A stretch of 7,765 bases of DNA from Gammaproteobacteria bacterium. Its GTDB lineage: Bacteria; Pseudomonadota; Gammaproteobacteria; Nitrosococcales; Methylophagaceae. The notes beneath the pieces were generated by a model that was given only the letters and a program-made list of their open reading frames with translations, searched no databases and was not told the origin of the DNA. Where the stretch lies: assembly GCA_002400805.1 (NCBI GenBank), contig NVRG01000142.1, forward strand, positions 1-7,765. The letters run 5' to 3'. Of the stretch, positions 1 to 6,446 are shown piece by piece. Each line of letters begins with the position of its first letter. Position 1 is the stretch's first letter. The translations under genes and the position numbers were made by a program.

Positions 1-1
1 T

Positions 2-1435
2 GCAATTTTCAAATATGTTCGCGATTCAAAGAGTAATATTGTATTGGAAGGCGTGTGTGAACAGCTTGATACAGCAGAATTACTTGTCGTTGCTCTTCCT
101 CTCCTGAATCGCAGCGAAGAAGCTATTGGTTTGCTATTTATCGCCAATATTTCCGTTGAGGGCCAACAATCGTTTAGTGAGGATTGGTTGGGGTTTATGA
201 CGTTGTTGAGTAGATTTTCTGCTGTTACTCTGCAAAGTCGTCAGTTAATTCACAAGCAAAAAGAATTAATGCAAAGCTTTATTAAACTGATCGCAGGCGC
301 GATCGACGCTAAGTCTCCCTATACCGGAGGGCATTGCCAACGAGTTCCGGAATTAACCAAAATGCTCGCCATCGCGGCCTGTGAAAGTCAGGATGAGAAA
401 TTCAGAGATTTTACACTGACTGAAGATCAATGGGAGGAATTGCACTTTGCTTCTTGGTTGCATGATTGCGGAAAAGTGACGACCCCGGAATATGTTGTTG
501 ACAAGTCCACTAAGTTAGAAACCATACATGATAGAATCCATGAAGTGAGAATGCGTTTTGAAGTGCTTAAGCGCGATAGAGAAATTGAAACATTAAAGGC
601 CATCAATGAGCTTAAAGCTGGCTCTAAAAGAGAAGCCGAACAGCATTTTCACCAATTAGAATTAACGTTAAGGGAATTGGATGAGGAATTCATATTTGTA
701 GCTGATTGCAACGTTGGCGGCGAATTTATGAGTCAGGAGAAAATTGAGCGATTGCATAAAATTGCAGAAAGAACTTGGCAGCGCACGCTGGATGATAGAT
801 CTGGTATCAGCTGGGAGGAGTTGCTACGCAAGAAAAAACAACCGGCAAAGACATTACCAGTTACTGAGAAATTGTTAGACAATAAAGTAGAACACCTGAT
901 TGAATTTGATGCTCAGGACGTTATGCCAACTGATAATCGTTGGGGATTTAAGCTGCAGCAACCAAAGTACAAATATGATCGCGGTGAGCTAAGCAACCTT
1001 TCAGTTAAACGTGGCACTCTCACAGAAGAAGAAAGATATAAAATTAACGATCATATTGTACAAACCATTATTATGCTGGAAAATCTACCGTATCCCAAAC
1101 ACCTGAGAAAAGTGCCAGAGATTGCTGGTGGCCATCATGAAAAAATGGATGGTACTGGATATCCAAGGCGATTAAAAAAGGAAGATATGCCATTGACTGC
1201 CAGAATGATGGCGATTGCAGATATATTCGAGGCCCTAACCGCGGCAGATCGGCCTTATAAGAAACCAAAAAAATTGTCCGAGTCATTGAAAATAATGGGC
1301 TTTATGCGCAAGGATCAACATATTGATGCTGATCTTTTTGAATTATTTTTAACGTCCGGAGCCTATTCACAATATGCAAACGAATATCTACTTAAGGAGC
1401 AAATCGATTCGGTGGATATTCAGGATTATCTATAG
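2..1435 (+). CDS. GAF / HD-GYP domain cyclic-di-GMP phosphodiesterase, 5' end outside window
   Basis: The frame is open from base 2, so the gene starts before the window; 477 residues are visible. The first ~80 residues look like the end of a GAF sensor domain (LLVVALPLL, IGLLFIANI, then a helix). An HD-GYP domain follows, with the metal-binding HD pair at visible residues 154-155 (LHDCGK), a further His at about 351 (INDHI), HHExxDGTGYP at 378-388 and DIFEALTAADRPY at about 407-419. All the hallmark residues I can check are present, so an active enzyme hydrolysing c-di-GMP in the cytosol is expected. About 150 residues rich in charged, coiled-coil-like helix (RMRFEVLKRD to about QPKYKYDRGEL) lie between the HD pair and the third His, where simple HD-GYP proteins have a short link. 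A TTG at position 44 could act as a start, but it falls inside the GAF domain. The gene is convergent with its neighbour, and no clear terminator follows it. Confidence 0.9.
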   Translation, partial: AIFKYVRDSKSNIVLEGVCEQLDTAELLVVALPLLNRSEEAIGLLFIANISVEGQQSFSEDWLGFMTLLSRFSAVTLQSRQLIHKQKELMQSFIKLIAGAIDAKSPYTGGHCQRVPELTKMLAIAACESQDEKFRDFTLTEDQWEELHFASWLHDCGKVTTPEYVVDKSTKLETIHDRIHEVRMRFEVLKRDREIETLKAINELKAGSKREAEQHFHQLELTLRELDEEFIFVADCNVGGEFMSQEKIERLHKIAERTWQRTLDDRSGISWEELLRKKKQPAKTLPVTEKLLDNKVEHLIEFDAQDVMPTDNRWGFKLQQPKYKYDRGELSNLSVKRGTLTEEERYKINDHIVQTIIMLENLPYPKHLRKVPEIAGGHHEKMDGTGYPRRLKKEDMPLTARMMAIADIFEALTAADRPYKKPKKLSESLKIMGFMRKDQHIDADLFELFLTSGAYSQYANEYLLKEQIDSVDIQDYL

Positions 1436-1440
1436 AAATC

Positions 1441-1530
1441 TCAGCAGGCAGTGCTGCTGGGTGGGAAGCCGGTAGAGTGATCACATGATGGAAATGTTTG
1501 CTGCACGAGCTATGTCGAAGTTTGCCGTGT
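1441..1530 (-). pseudogene. aceA: Decayed fragment of a second isocitrate lyase gene (C-terminal region)
   Basis: Read on the minus strand, 1493-1449 encodes FHHVITLPASHPAAL. This matches FHHLITLPTYHTAAL (residues 446-460) of the intact AceA in this window at 11 of 15 positions. Just upstream, 1516-1493 encodes DIARAANI against DTAREANI (438-445) in a frame shifted by one base, so a one-base deletion separates the two halves. At DNA level 13 bases are identical (1471-1483 and 2565-2577), and 13 of 15 match at 1497-1511 versus 2592-2606. Similarity fades beyond about 1530; there is no start, no active site and no continuous frame. It lies 5 bases after the HD-GYP stop and has the same orientation as aceA. 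It is best read as the relic of a duplicated aceA or of an incoming homologous gene. Confidence 0.8.
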
Positions 1531-1618
1531 CTTCACGCTCTAGAGAACAATAGAGTCGACTAGATGGTTTGCTGTTGATAAAACACAGTAGCAGAATGAT
1601 GCACAAAGATTTTAATAC

Positions 1619-2185
1619 TCACCCAGAAACAAGTGATACGAACTCAGCGTCAATGTCTTTGTCGATATAGGCCATTCCAAGCTTATTCAAATACTCTAAA
1701 CGATGGGCCTTCATCAAATCAATATCAAGCACACCAGCACTGCAATCCTGGTAGATTTTAGCGACATGAGCCATGTATGCCTCACCTTCTTTAACCATCA
1801 ATAAACTAGCTGCGCCAACATCAGGTCGAACCTTAGCATTCTGCTCTTTGGGTAACTCAACTGCAAAAACCACTGGACTTTCTTCACCCTCGAAACGAAC
1901 ACTTCGCTCTTTAACAGTCTGCTCCGCCCAGTAGTAAGCAAGCTCTTTACTCTGCGTCAAAAATACGGGTTCGATAGATTCAGTATAGCTATTGCCAATC
2001 GTTGCCATCGTGCTTTTCGCGGCTTGCTTCATCGCCTTGTCGCCTGAACGCTTAAGGCCGTAAGACTTAATTGAGCTTACCAGGGAAGAAGAAGTTCCGT
2101 GATACCAAACACCGCCTGTAGCAAAACCGTCTTTTGTTAACAGATTTGTCGCGTCCTGTAGATAGTTTGGAGTATCACTCATCAT
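1619..2185 (-). CDS. Hypothetical protein with ADP-ribosyltransferase-like pattern (188 aa)
   Basis: I do not recognise a named family with certainty. The sequence pattern resembles the ADP-ribosyltransferase (ART)/KptA/DarT superfamily fold: WYHGTS at residues 27-32 followed by SIKSYGL (38-44), then PVFLT (73-77), a helix with LAYYWAEQT (82-90) and a beta strand VVFAVEL (105-111). In ARTs the His of the first strand and a Tyr after the FLT strand bind NAD; H29 and Y84 or Y85 would be the candidates. No third catalytic residue could be assigned. There is no signal peptide or membrane segment, so it is probably cytosolic. The start is ATG ATG at 2185, with AAAGG about 9-10 bases upstream. It lies downstream of aceA on the same strand but behind the 2244-2279 hairpin, so it needs read-through or its own promoter; I saw no convincing one. 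The remnant aceA lies just downstream. Confidence 0.75.
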   Translation of the reverse strand: MMSDTPNYLQDATNLLTKDGFATGGVWYHGTSSSLVSSIKSYGLKRSGDKAMKQAAKSTMATIGNSYTESIEPVFLTQSKELAYYWAEQTVKERSVRFEGEESPVVFAVELPKEQNAKVRPDVGAASLLMVKEGEAYMAHVAKIYQDCSAGVLDIDLMKAHRLEYLNKLGMAYIDKDIDAEFVSLVSG

Positions 2186-2243
2186 TCATTTACCTTTGGT
2201 GTGGGGCATTCGATTGCAGGTCGAAGTTTTAAACTCAGTTAAA

Positions 2244-2279
2244 CAAAAGGCGACTTTCAATTAAGAAAGTCGCCTTTTG
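2244..2279 (-). terminator. Intrinsic terminator after aceA
   Basis: A perfect 15-bp inverted repeat (CAAAAGGCGACTTTC at 2244-2258 and its complement at 2265-2279) flanks a 6-nt loop. Read leftward, the stem ends in CCTTTTG followed by TTT, giving a short U-rich tail. It begins 48 bases after the aceA stop, the expected place for an aceA terminator. The near-symmetric A-rich and T-rich stem ends could also let it act rightward, but no plus-strand gene lies nearby to use it. Confidence 0.85.
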
Positions 2280-2326
2280 AAACACGTTAAGCTTTAAATG
2301 AAAAAGCTTAATTAGCCAGTCTCAAA

Positions 2327-3922
2327 TTACGAGAACTGGTTAGAAGTGTTTTTCGCGCCACCAGCTTTAAGAGCGTTCTCACCAGCAAAGTATTCTTTGT
2401 GGTCGTCGCCCATGTCTGAACCAGACATGTTCTGATGCTTAACACATGCGATACCTTGACGGATCTCTTTACGCTGTACACCAGCAACATAACCAAGCAT
2501 ACCGGCTTCACCGAAGTACTCTTTAGCCAAGTTGTCAGTAGACAACGCAGCTGTGTGGTAAGTCGGTAGAGTGATCAAGTGGTGGAAGATATTCGCTTCA
2601 CGAGCTGTATCAGCTTGGAATGTACGAATCTTCTCATCAGCAGTTGCAGACAAGTCAGTCTCATCATACTTAGCATTCATTAGAGCTGCACGATCATAAG
2701 CAGATACATCTTCGCCGGCTGCTACCATTACGTCAAACTCTTGTTGACGGAAGTTTAGTGTCCAGTTGAATGATGGGCTGTTGTTGTAAACAAGCTTAGC
2801 ATCTGGAACTTCTTTACGTACTTCGTTCATCATATCAGCGATATCTTGAACGCTTGGTGTTGCCGTTTCGATCCAAAGAAGGTCAGCACCTGCTTTGATA
2901 GCTTCGATGCTGTCAAATACGCAACGCTCTTCACCAGTACCTTGACGGAACTGATATAGACCAGAAGGTAAACGCTTAGGACGAACAAGCTTACCGTTAC
3001 GGTTAAAGCATACGTCGCCTTCAGCCATGTCAGCTACGGCAATTTCTTCAACATCTAGGAAAGCGTTGTATTGGTCGCCTTGATCGCCAGGCTCTTTAAC
3101 AACGGCGATTTCTTTAGTAAGACCAGCACCTTCAGAGTCAGTACGGGCAACGATAAGACCGTTGTCGATACCAAGCTCTAGGAAAGCATAACGCAATGCG
3201 CGAATCTTAGAATGGAAGTCAGCGTGAGGAACAGTTACTTTACCGTCCTGGTGACCACATTGCTTCTCATCAGCAACTTGGTTTTCGATCTGTAGGCAAC
3301 AAGCTCCGGCTTCGATCATCTGCTTAGCCATTATGTAAGTCGCTTCAGCGTTACCGAAACCGGCATCGATATCAGCGATAATTGGCACAACATGAGTCAC
3401 GTGGTTATCAATTTGACCTTGAATCTCAGCAGCTTTAGCTGAATCGCCTGCTTCATTAGCAGCGTCTTGAGCACGGAAAAGACCGCCTAGTTCACGTGCA
3501 TCAGCTTGACGCAAGAATGTGTATAGTTCTTCAACAAGACTCGCAACAGATGTTTTTTCGTGCATTGACTGATCAGGTAGAGGACCGAAATCTGAACGTA
3601 GTGCAGCTACCATCCAACCAGAAAGGTACAAGTAACGACGGTCAGTTTTTCCATCGAAGTGCTTCTTAATTGAGATCATTTTTTGTTGGCCGATAAAACC
3701 GTGCCAGCAACCTAGAGACTGAGTGTACTTAGTCTTGTCTGCATCAAATGCAGCCATGTCAGCGTTCATGATATCAGCAGTATATTTTGCTACATCAAGA
3801 CCCGTTTTGAATTTGTTTTGCGCGCGCATACGAGCAACTGATTCAGGGTTGATTGTATCCCAAGAACTACCTTTAGATGTGATAAGGCTGGCAGCTGCAT
3901 CGATGTCTGATGAGTATGACAT
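2327..3922 (-). CDS. aceA: Isocitrate lyase, long 531-residue form
   Basis: The enzyme splits isocitrate into glyoxylate and succinate, the first step of the glyoxylate shunt, which allows growth on acetate and fatty acids. The match to the 531-residue Pseudomonas-type AceA runs from end to end: INPES near 25, TQSLGCWHGFIGQQK (67-81), SGWMVAALRSDFGPLPDQS (101-119), ADIDAGFGNAEATY (183-196), the catalytic loop KQCGH (220-224, Cys222), SPSFNW (382-387), TLPTYH (451-456) and HKEYFAGE near the C-terminus. All active-site elements are present. The frame extends upstream to 4006, but the start at 3922 gives MSYSS, exactly 531 residues, and has TGAGGAAT about 8-10 bases upstream; the 28 extra residues have no family counterpart. 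It is probably monocistronic, with the hairpin at 2244-2279 as terminator. Cytosolic. Confidence 0.97.
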   Translation of the reverse strand: MSYSSDIDAAASLITSKGSSWDTINPESVARMRAQNKFKTGLDVAKYTADIMNADMAAFDADKTKYTQSLGCWHGFIGQQKMISIKKHFDGKTDRRYLYLSGWMVAALRSDFGPLPDQSMHEKTSVASLVEELYTFLRQADARELGGLFRAQDAANEAGDSAKAAEIQGQIDNHVTHVVPIIADIDAGFGNAEATYIMAKQMIEAGACCLQIENQVADEKQCGHQDGKVTVPHADFHSKIRALRYAFLELGIDNGLIVARTDSEGAGLTKEIAVVKEPGDQGDQYNAFLDVEEIAVADMAEGDVCFNRNGKLVRPKRLPSGLYQFRQGTGEERCVFDSIEAIKAGADLLWIETATPSVQDIADMMNEVRKEVPDAKLVYNNSPSFNWTLNFRQQEFDVMVAAGEDVSAYDRAALMNAKYDETDLSATADEKIRTFQADTAREANIFHHLITLPTYHTAALSTDNLAKEYFGEAGMLGYVAGVQRKEIRQGIACVKHQNMSGSDMGDDHKEYFAGENALKAGGAKNTSNQFS

Positions 3923-4050
3923 ATTACGTGATTCCTCAATTTGGTGGATGGTAACGCAACCTACACTGATAAACCTGCAATAGGGAACGTATGAATTCGA
4001 GCGCAAGTCTAACGAAATAGGCCAAATAAATTAAATAAATATTTGATATG

Positions 4051-4066
4051 TTCGGTATTCACCGAA
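4051..4066. promoter_or_regulatory. Inverted repeat upstream of aceA, candidate operator
   Basis: TTCGGT-ATTC-ACCGAA is a perfect 6-bp inverted repeat with a 4-bp spacer, 129 bases upstream of the aceA start codon. Its size suits a dimeric regulator binding site. I cannot name the regulator. Confidence 0.4.
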
Positions 4067-4078
4067 TAAATACGTTGG

Positions 4079-4108
4079 TTTTTAGCAGGGGTAACTTGTT
4101 GATATCAA
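4079..4108 (-). promoter_or_regulatory. Possible sigma-70 promoter for aceA
   Basis: On the minus strand a -35-like TTGATA (4108-4103, 5 of 6 to consensus) and a -10-like TAAAAA (4084-4079, 4 of 6) are separated by 18 bases. This would give a 5' leader of roughly 150 bases and would put the inverted repeat at 4051-4066 just past the transcription start. The match is weak, and other AT-rich hexamers exist in this stretch. Confidence 0.3.
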
Positions 4109-4225
4109 AAGTATAACAAGCAATAAGGAATCTAAAGGCCCGGAGTGGCACCAAACCTATATTTATTAGGTGGCGGGCAGGTTTGCTTACTTAGTGGGAG
4201 CACCAATCGTTACTTATAACCTGTA

Positions 4226-4666
4226 TCAATCAGTGATTTCGAAAGGCTCTAGCCATCGGCCATGCTTATTGCACACGCTTTCCACATAATACTTTCCGGG
4301 TGAATGCCGAAATGTATAGTTTGAGCTGGTCAATTTGTGCTCTAAGGAGTTAAATCTGCTCTTAATCAACATGGTCTTATCGCTATCCAATATGGAATGT
4401 CGGGTAATGCGATGGGAGCTTGAACTCTCCAGTGGGGTTGTGACAACTATCCTCACTAGGCCGTCGTCACCGTAGTCGATGTTAATGGATGGCTTGTGTG
4501 TACTTTCAAAATCAGTTGTCGCTACGCCGTCAATATAGCCCTCTGTTGTTGATTCCAAGCTAGGCAGGGGGCGCCGGCCTTTCTTTGCGCTGACGTCAAA
4601 CGATATGAGAGCGATTGTGATTAACCAAATGATACTGAAATGTAACTTACGTGTTTGAAATATCAC
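4226..4666 (-). CDS. Small secreted protein of unknown function (146 aa)
   Basis: No family recognised. The N-terminus is a standard Sec signal peptide: basic start (MIFQTRKLHF), hydrophobic core SIIWLITIALISF and a likely signal peptidase I cut after DVSA (residue 27), leaving a basic mature start KKGRRP. The mature part is about 119 residues, with strands such as LVRIVVTTPL, a Ser-rich stretch (80-84) and a single Cys (132), so no internal disulfide. It is expected in the periplasm or outside the cell. The start codon is GTG at 4666, supported by GAGAGG five bases upstream. It stands alone: 303 bases separate it from the aceA start and 220 bases from the operon to its right. Tandem 19-bp repeats lie about 80-120 bases upstream of its start. 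Confidence 0.75.
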   Translation of the reverse strand: MIFQTRKLHFSIIWLITIALISFDVSAKKGRRPLPSLESTTEGYIDGVATTDFESTHKPSINIDYGDDGLVRIVVTTPLESSSSHRITRHSILDSDKTMLIKSRFNSLEHKLTSSNYTFRHSPGKYYVESVCNKHGRWLEPFEITD

Positions 4667-4687
4667 TACAACCTCTCAATGATTCAA

Positions 4688-4725
4688 CGCCAAATACAAA
4701 CCTGTAGGTATTTGTCCAGCAGGCG
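4688..4725 (-). repeat. Imperfect hairpin in the leader of the 146-residue gene
   Basis: The arms are CGCC/GGCG (4688-4691 and 4722-4725) and ACAAACCT with AGG-TA-TTTGT (4696-4703 and 4706-4715, two-base bulge). It would form in the transcript 22 bases before the GTG start. It may affect translation or be chance; compensatory changes in relatives would decide. Confidence 0.35.
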
Positions 4726-4747
4726 CTTAGGGCCTTAAGTTTTATGG

Positions 4748-4785
4748 ATCGACACACTTTCCTATAATCGACACACTTTCCTATA
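4748..4785. repeat. Two perfect tandem copies of a 19-bp unit
   Basis: The unit ATCGACACACTTTCCTATA occurs at 4748-4766 and again at 4767-4785 with no gap and no mismatch. Read toward the 146-residue gene it is TATAGGAAAGTGTGTCGAT, so each unit begins with a TATAGG hexamer that could act as a -10 box. Perfect identity suggests a recent duplication or functional constraint, such as paired binding sites on one DNA face, since 19 bp is close to two helical turns. Confidence 0.9.
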
Positions 4786-4851
4786 TATAGTGGCGAGATA
4801 ATGGAATGAATTGGTGTTGATTGCAACAAATGCGTAGGGGATTTGTGACTA

Positions 4852-4869
4852 AAGAGTAAAGTAACTCTT
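4852..4869 (-). terminator. Weak hairpin after the TPR gene
   Basis: AAGAGT (4852-4857) and ACTCTT (4864-4869) form a 6-bp stem with a 6-nt loop, 18 bases past the stop of the last operon gene. It lacks a convincing U-tract, so it is at best a weak terminator or 3'-end stabilising hairpin. Confidence 0.3.
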
Positions 4870-4886
4870 CATGGGGCAATGGGCAA

Positions 4887-5498
4887 CTACCTATTTTTGA
4901 AATACGCAATTGCCTCTAGGTTCGAAGGGTAACGAATCAGCACGTTGTTATAAGCTTGGCTAGCCCTCAGGTCATTGCCCAAATGATGTTCAGATCTTGC
5001 TAAATAGACCCATGCATCGACCTGGCTTGGATAGCTGGCGACAACAACTAGCGCTAAACCCCTGAGTGCTTCCCATGAGCGTTTCTTTTCAGCAACCGCC
5101 ATTAGATAAACACGAGCTTGATAGTTGGAAGGGGCTAGTTTTAGGATTTGCTTTGCTGAGCGTTCAACTTCAGCCCATCGACCTTGGGCAATAAGTGGCA
5201 AAATAAGACCTGATCTTGCATCGATACTTTTTGGGTTTATTTTAATGGCTTTTTTGTAATAACCTATGGATTGACTGTGTTTCCCAAGTAAGTACTTTAG
5301 CCAAGCAGAACGCATATGAGCAAATTCGCGCAAACTAGGGGTTTCTAAATCTTCAGTGATCACATTGATCGCTTTTTGATATTCACCGGATATCTCTAGC
5401 GTATATGATTCTAACCATGCGGTGTCAGATATCGCAAAACTTGCCGTGCTGCATGAGACAAGAGCGCATGTAAGGATTATCTTTACTAGTTTTGTCAT
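4887..5498 (-). CDS. Exported TPR-repeat protein, possible lipoprotein (203 aa)
   Basis: This is the last gene of the four-gene operon. The N-terminus MTKLVKIILTCALVSC is a signal peptide. LVSC (13-16) fits a lipobox, which would make Cys16 the lipidated residue with Ser at +2 (outer-membrane sorting); SFA (20-22) is an alternative signal peptidase I site. About five TPR-like helix pairs follow, around residues 35-52, 62-92, 94-124, 127-158 and 160-193, with typical spacing (LLGKHSQSIGYYKKAIKINP, LGNDLRASQAYNNVLIRYPS). TPRs bind protein partners, so it may act as a periplasmic adaptor for the barrel encoded just upstream. I chose the ATG at 5498, 5 bases after the upstream stop; a GTG at 5510 would add four residues and overlap the preceding gene. 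The ribosome site is weak, consistent with coupling. Confidence 0.8.
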   Translation of the reverse strand: MTKLVKIILTCALVSCSTASFAISDTAWLESYTLEISGEYQKAINVITEDLETPSLREFAHMRSAWLKYLLGKHSQSIGYYKKAIKINPKSIDARSGLILPLIAQGRWAEVERSAKQILKLAPSNYQARVYLMAVAEKKRSWEALRGLALVVVASYPSQVDAWVYLARSEHHLGNDLRASQAYNNVLIRYPSNLEAIAYFKNR

Positions 5499-5503
5499 AA
5501 TTA

Positions 5504-6445
5504 TTACCACGTCTTTTTGAAACTAAGGTAGGCGAATCGGCTTGTATATTCTTCTAATTGATCAACAGTACGATGATCACTGGATCCTAACACTAAGGAG
5601 ATGTCACTATTGTTACGCAAATCCCAACCAAAACCTATTCTTACATAAGATGTCTGTTCGTTGTCTAGATTCCAAGTAGTATAAGAATCTGGATCGTACG
5701 CGAGGCGACGATTCCCGCTGATGGCGCCGATATATACACTATCAAGAAAGAGTAGCGCTTCGGATTCAATCCAGTAGCGGAATAGCCAGTCAATTGATTG
5801 GTAGTCAATTTTTTCGGTTAGATCTTCTACTTCGATCTTATAGAGCCTTGCTTGCAACCAGTATCTTGGCGAAAAGAGCCTGAAACCAATAGTAAAATTA
5901 TTTTGGAGAACATCTACTCCTGCATCATGCACACTGTTAGAAAACTGTAAGTCGGTGTAGAAGGACTTGGAAAAATTGATGTATTTAACCCCCGCAGCGC
6001 TCGTGGTGGTTTCTCCAAGAGTAGGGTCTACTGCATTTCCTGTGATTACCTGACGATTCCCTCCTAGTGTTATCCGCCCATTCAGCATGTCCGAATAGAA
6101 ATGTTTATGCGCGTTTAGACCAAACTCTTGTTGCTTAAACGTATCCAACTCGGTTGTTATTAACGTATTGCGGTAGATGACACCCACGTTAAAAGAATCC
6201 AAGTAGGAAGTGTCTAGCTGCAGTGATATGTTGCTTACCGCTTCTTTGTTGGTTGTTCCATCAAAAGTACTGTTGAGGTAATCTCCACTCAAACTGTGCT
6301 CCCACGATGAGGCGTTAGCGGCCCTAGATAAACTAAAGAAAAGAGCCAAACTAAATAAAACAGCCATAAAAAAGAAAATAGCCATAAGAATATTTCTTAT
6401 GGCGACCGGTAACTGGCCAGTTGAGTTGACTCCTATGTGGATCAT
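5504..6445 (-). CDS. Outer-membrane beta-barrel protein, unknown family (313 aa)
   Basis: A signal sequence (hydrophobic core at about residues 19-40, likely cut after RAANA at 45) is followed by about 268 residues made of many alternating, aromatic-rich strands with polar turns (VGVIYRNTLITTEL, NFTIGFRLF, YWLQARLYKIEV, SYVRIGFGWDL). The last residue is Trp (AYLSFKKTW), the aromatic end recognised by the BAM machinery. An outer-membrane barrel of about 12-14 strands is inferred; I cannot name the family or cargo. The first ATG (6445) lies one base after the stop of the preceding gene and has GGTGA upstream; ATG 6385 (residue 21, MAIFFFMAVL) would give a more ordinary signal peptide but has no clear ribosome site and lies inside a palindrome. 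Third gene of the operon. Confidence 0.8.
   Translation of the reverse strand: MIHIGVNSTGQLPVAIRNILMAIFFFMAVLFSLALFFSLSRAANASSWEHSLSGDYLNSTFDGTTNKEAVSNISLQLDTSYLDSFNVGVIYRNTLITTELDTFKQQEFGLNAHKHFYSDMLNGRITLGGNRQVITGNAVDPTLGETTTSAAGVKYINFSKSFYTDLQFSNSVHDAGVDVLQNNFTIGFRLFSPRYWLQARLYKIEVEDLTEKIDYQSIDWLFRYWIESEALLFLDSVYIGAISGNRRLAYDPDSYTTWNLDNEQTSYVRIGFGWDLRNNSDISLVLGSSDHRTVDQLEEYTSRFAYLSFKKTW
6381..6403. repeat. Palindrome with 10-bp arms inside the barrel gene's signal region
   Basis: GCCATAAGAA (6381-6390) and TTCTTATGGC (6394-6403) are perfect inverted arms around a 3-base centre (TAT). In the mRNA it would form a tight hairpin covering the codons for residues 15-22, including the alternative start ATG at 6385. 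It could be a binding site or an RNA structure that hides this ATG. Confidence 0.75.
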
Positions 6446-6446
6446 A

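Larger units (their letters stand above)
3923..4225. other. Intergenic leader of aceA, no gene
   Basis: About 300 bases lie between the aceA start and the stop of the 146-residue gene. No open frame with a ribosome site was found. The stretch holds a possible aceA promoter (4079-4108), an inverted repeat (4051-4066), a weak hairpin (4095-4120: CTTGTT and AACAAG arms around 14 bases) and a short ACCTA/TAGGT inverted repeat (4156-4172). None of the hairpins has a T-tract suited to ending the 146-residue gene. Confidence 0.6.

Noticed and set aside
44..46. TTG as true start of the HD-GYP gene
   Set aside because: The frame is open and GAF-like upstream to the window edge, so the start is outside.
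1442..1459. CAGCAG/CTGCTG inverted repeat as terminator of the HD-GYP gene
   Set aside because: There is no T-tract after it and the bases belong to the aceA relic.
3723..3983. 86-residue plus-strand frame opposite the start of aceA
   Set aside because: It is a shadow of the strongly conserved aceA coding frame.
3923..4006. Upstream extension of aceA giving a 559-residue product
   Set aside because: The 28 extra residues do not resemble the family, while the start at 3922 gives 531 residues and has a ribosome site.
4676..4735. attC-like integron recombination site upstream of the 146-residue gene
   Set aside because: GTTGAAT fits the GTTRRRY core and CGCC/GGCG arms exist, but the opposite end (CCCTAAG) does not fit RYYYAAC or pair with it, and no integrase is present.
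4647..4829. 60-residue minus-strand open frame
   Set aside because: It overlaps the start of the 146-residue gene, runs through the tandem repeats and has no supporting features.
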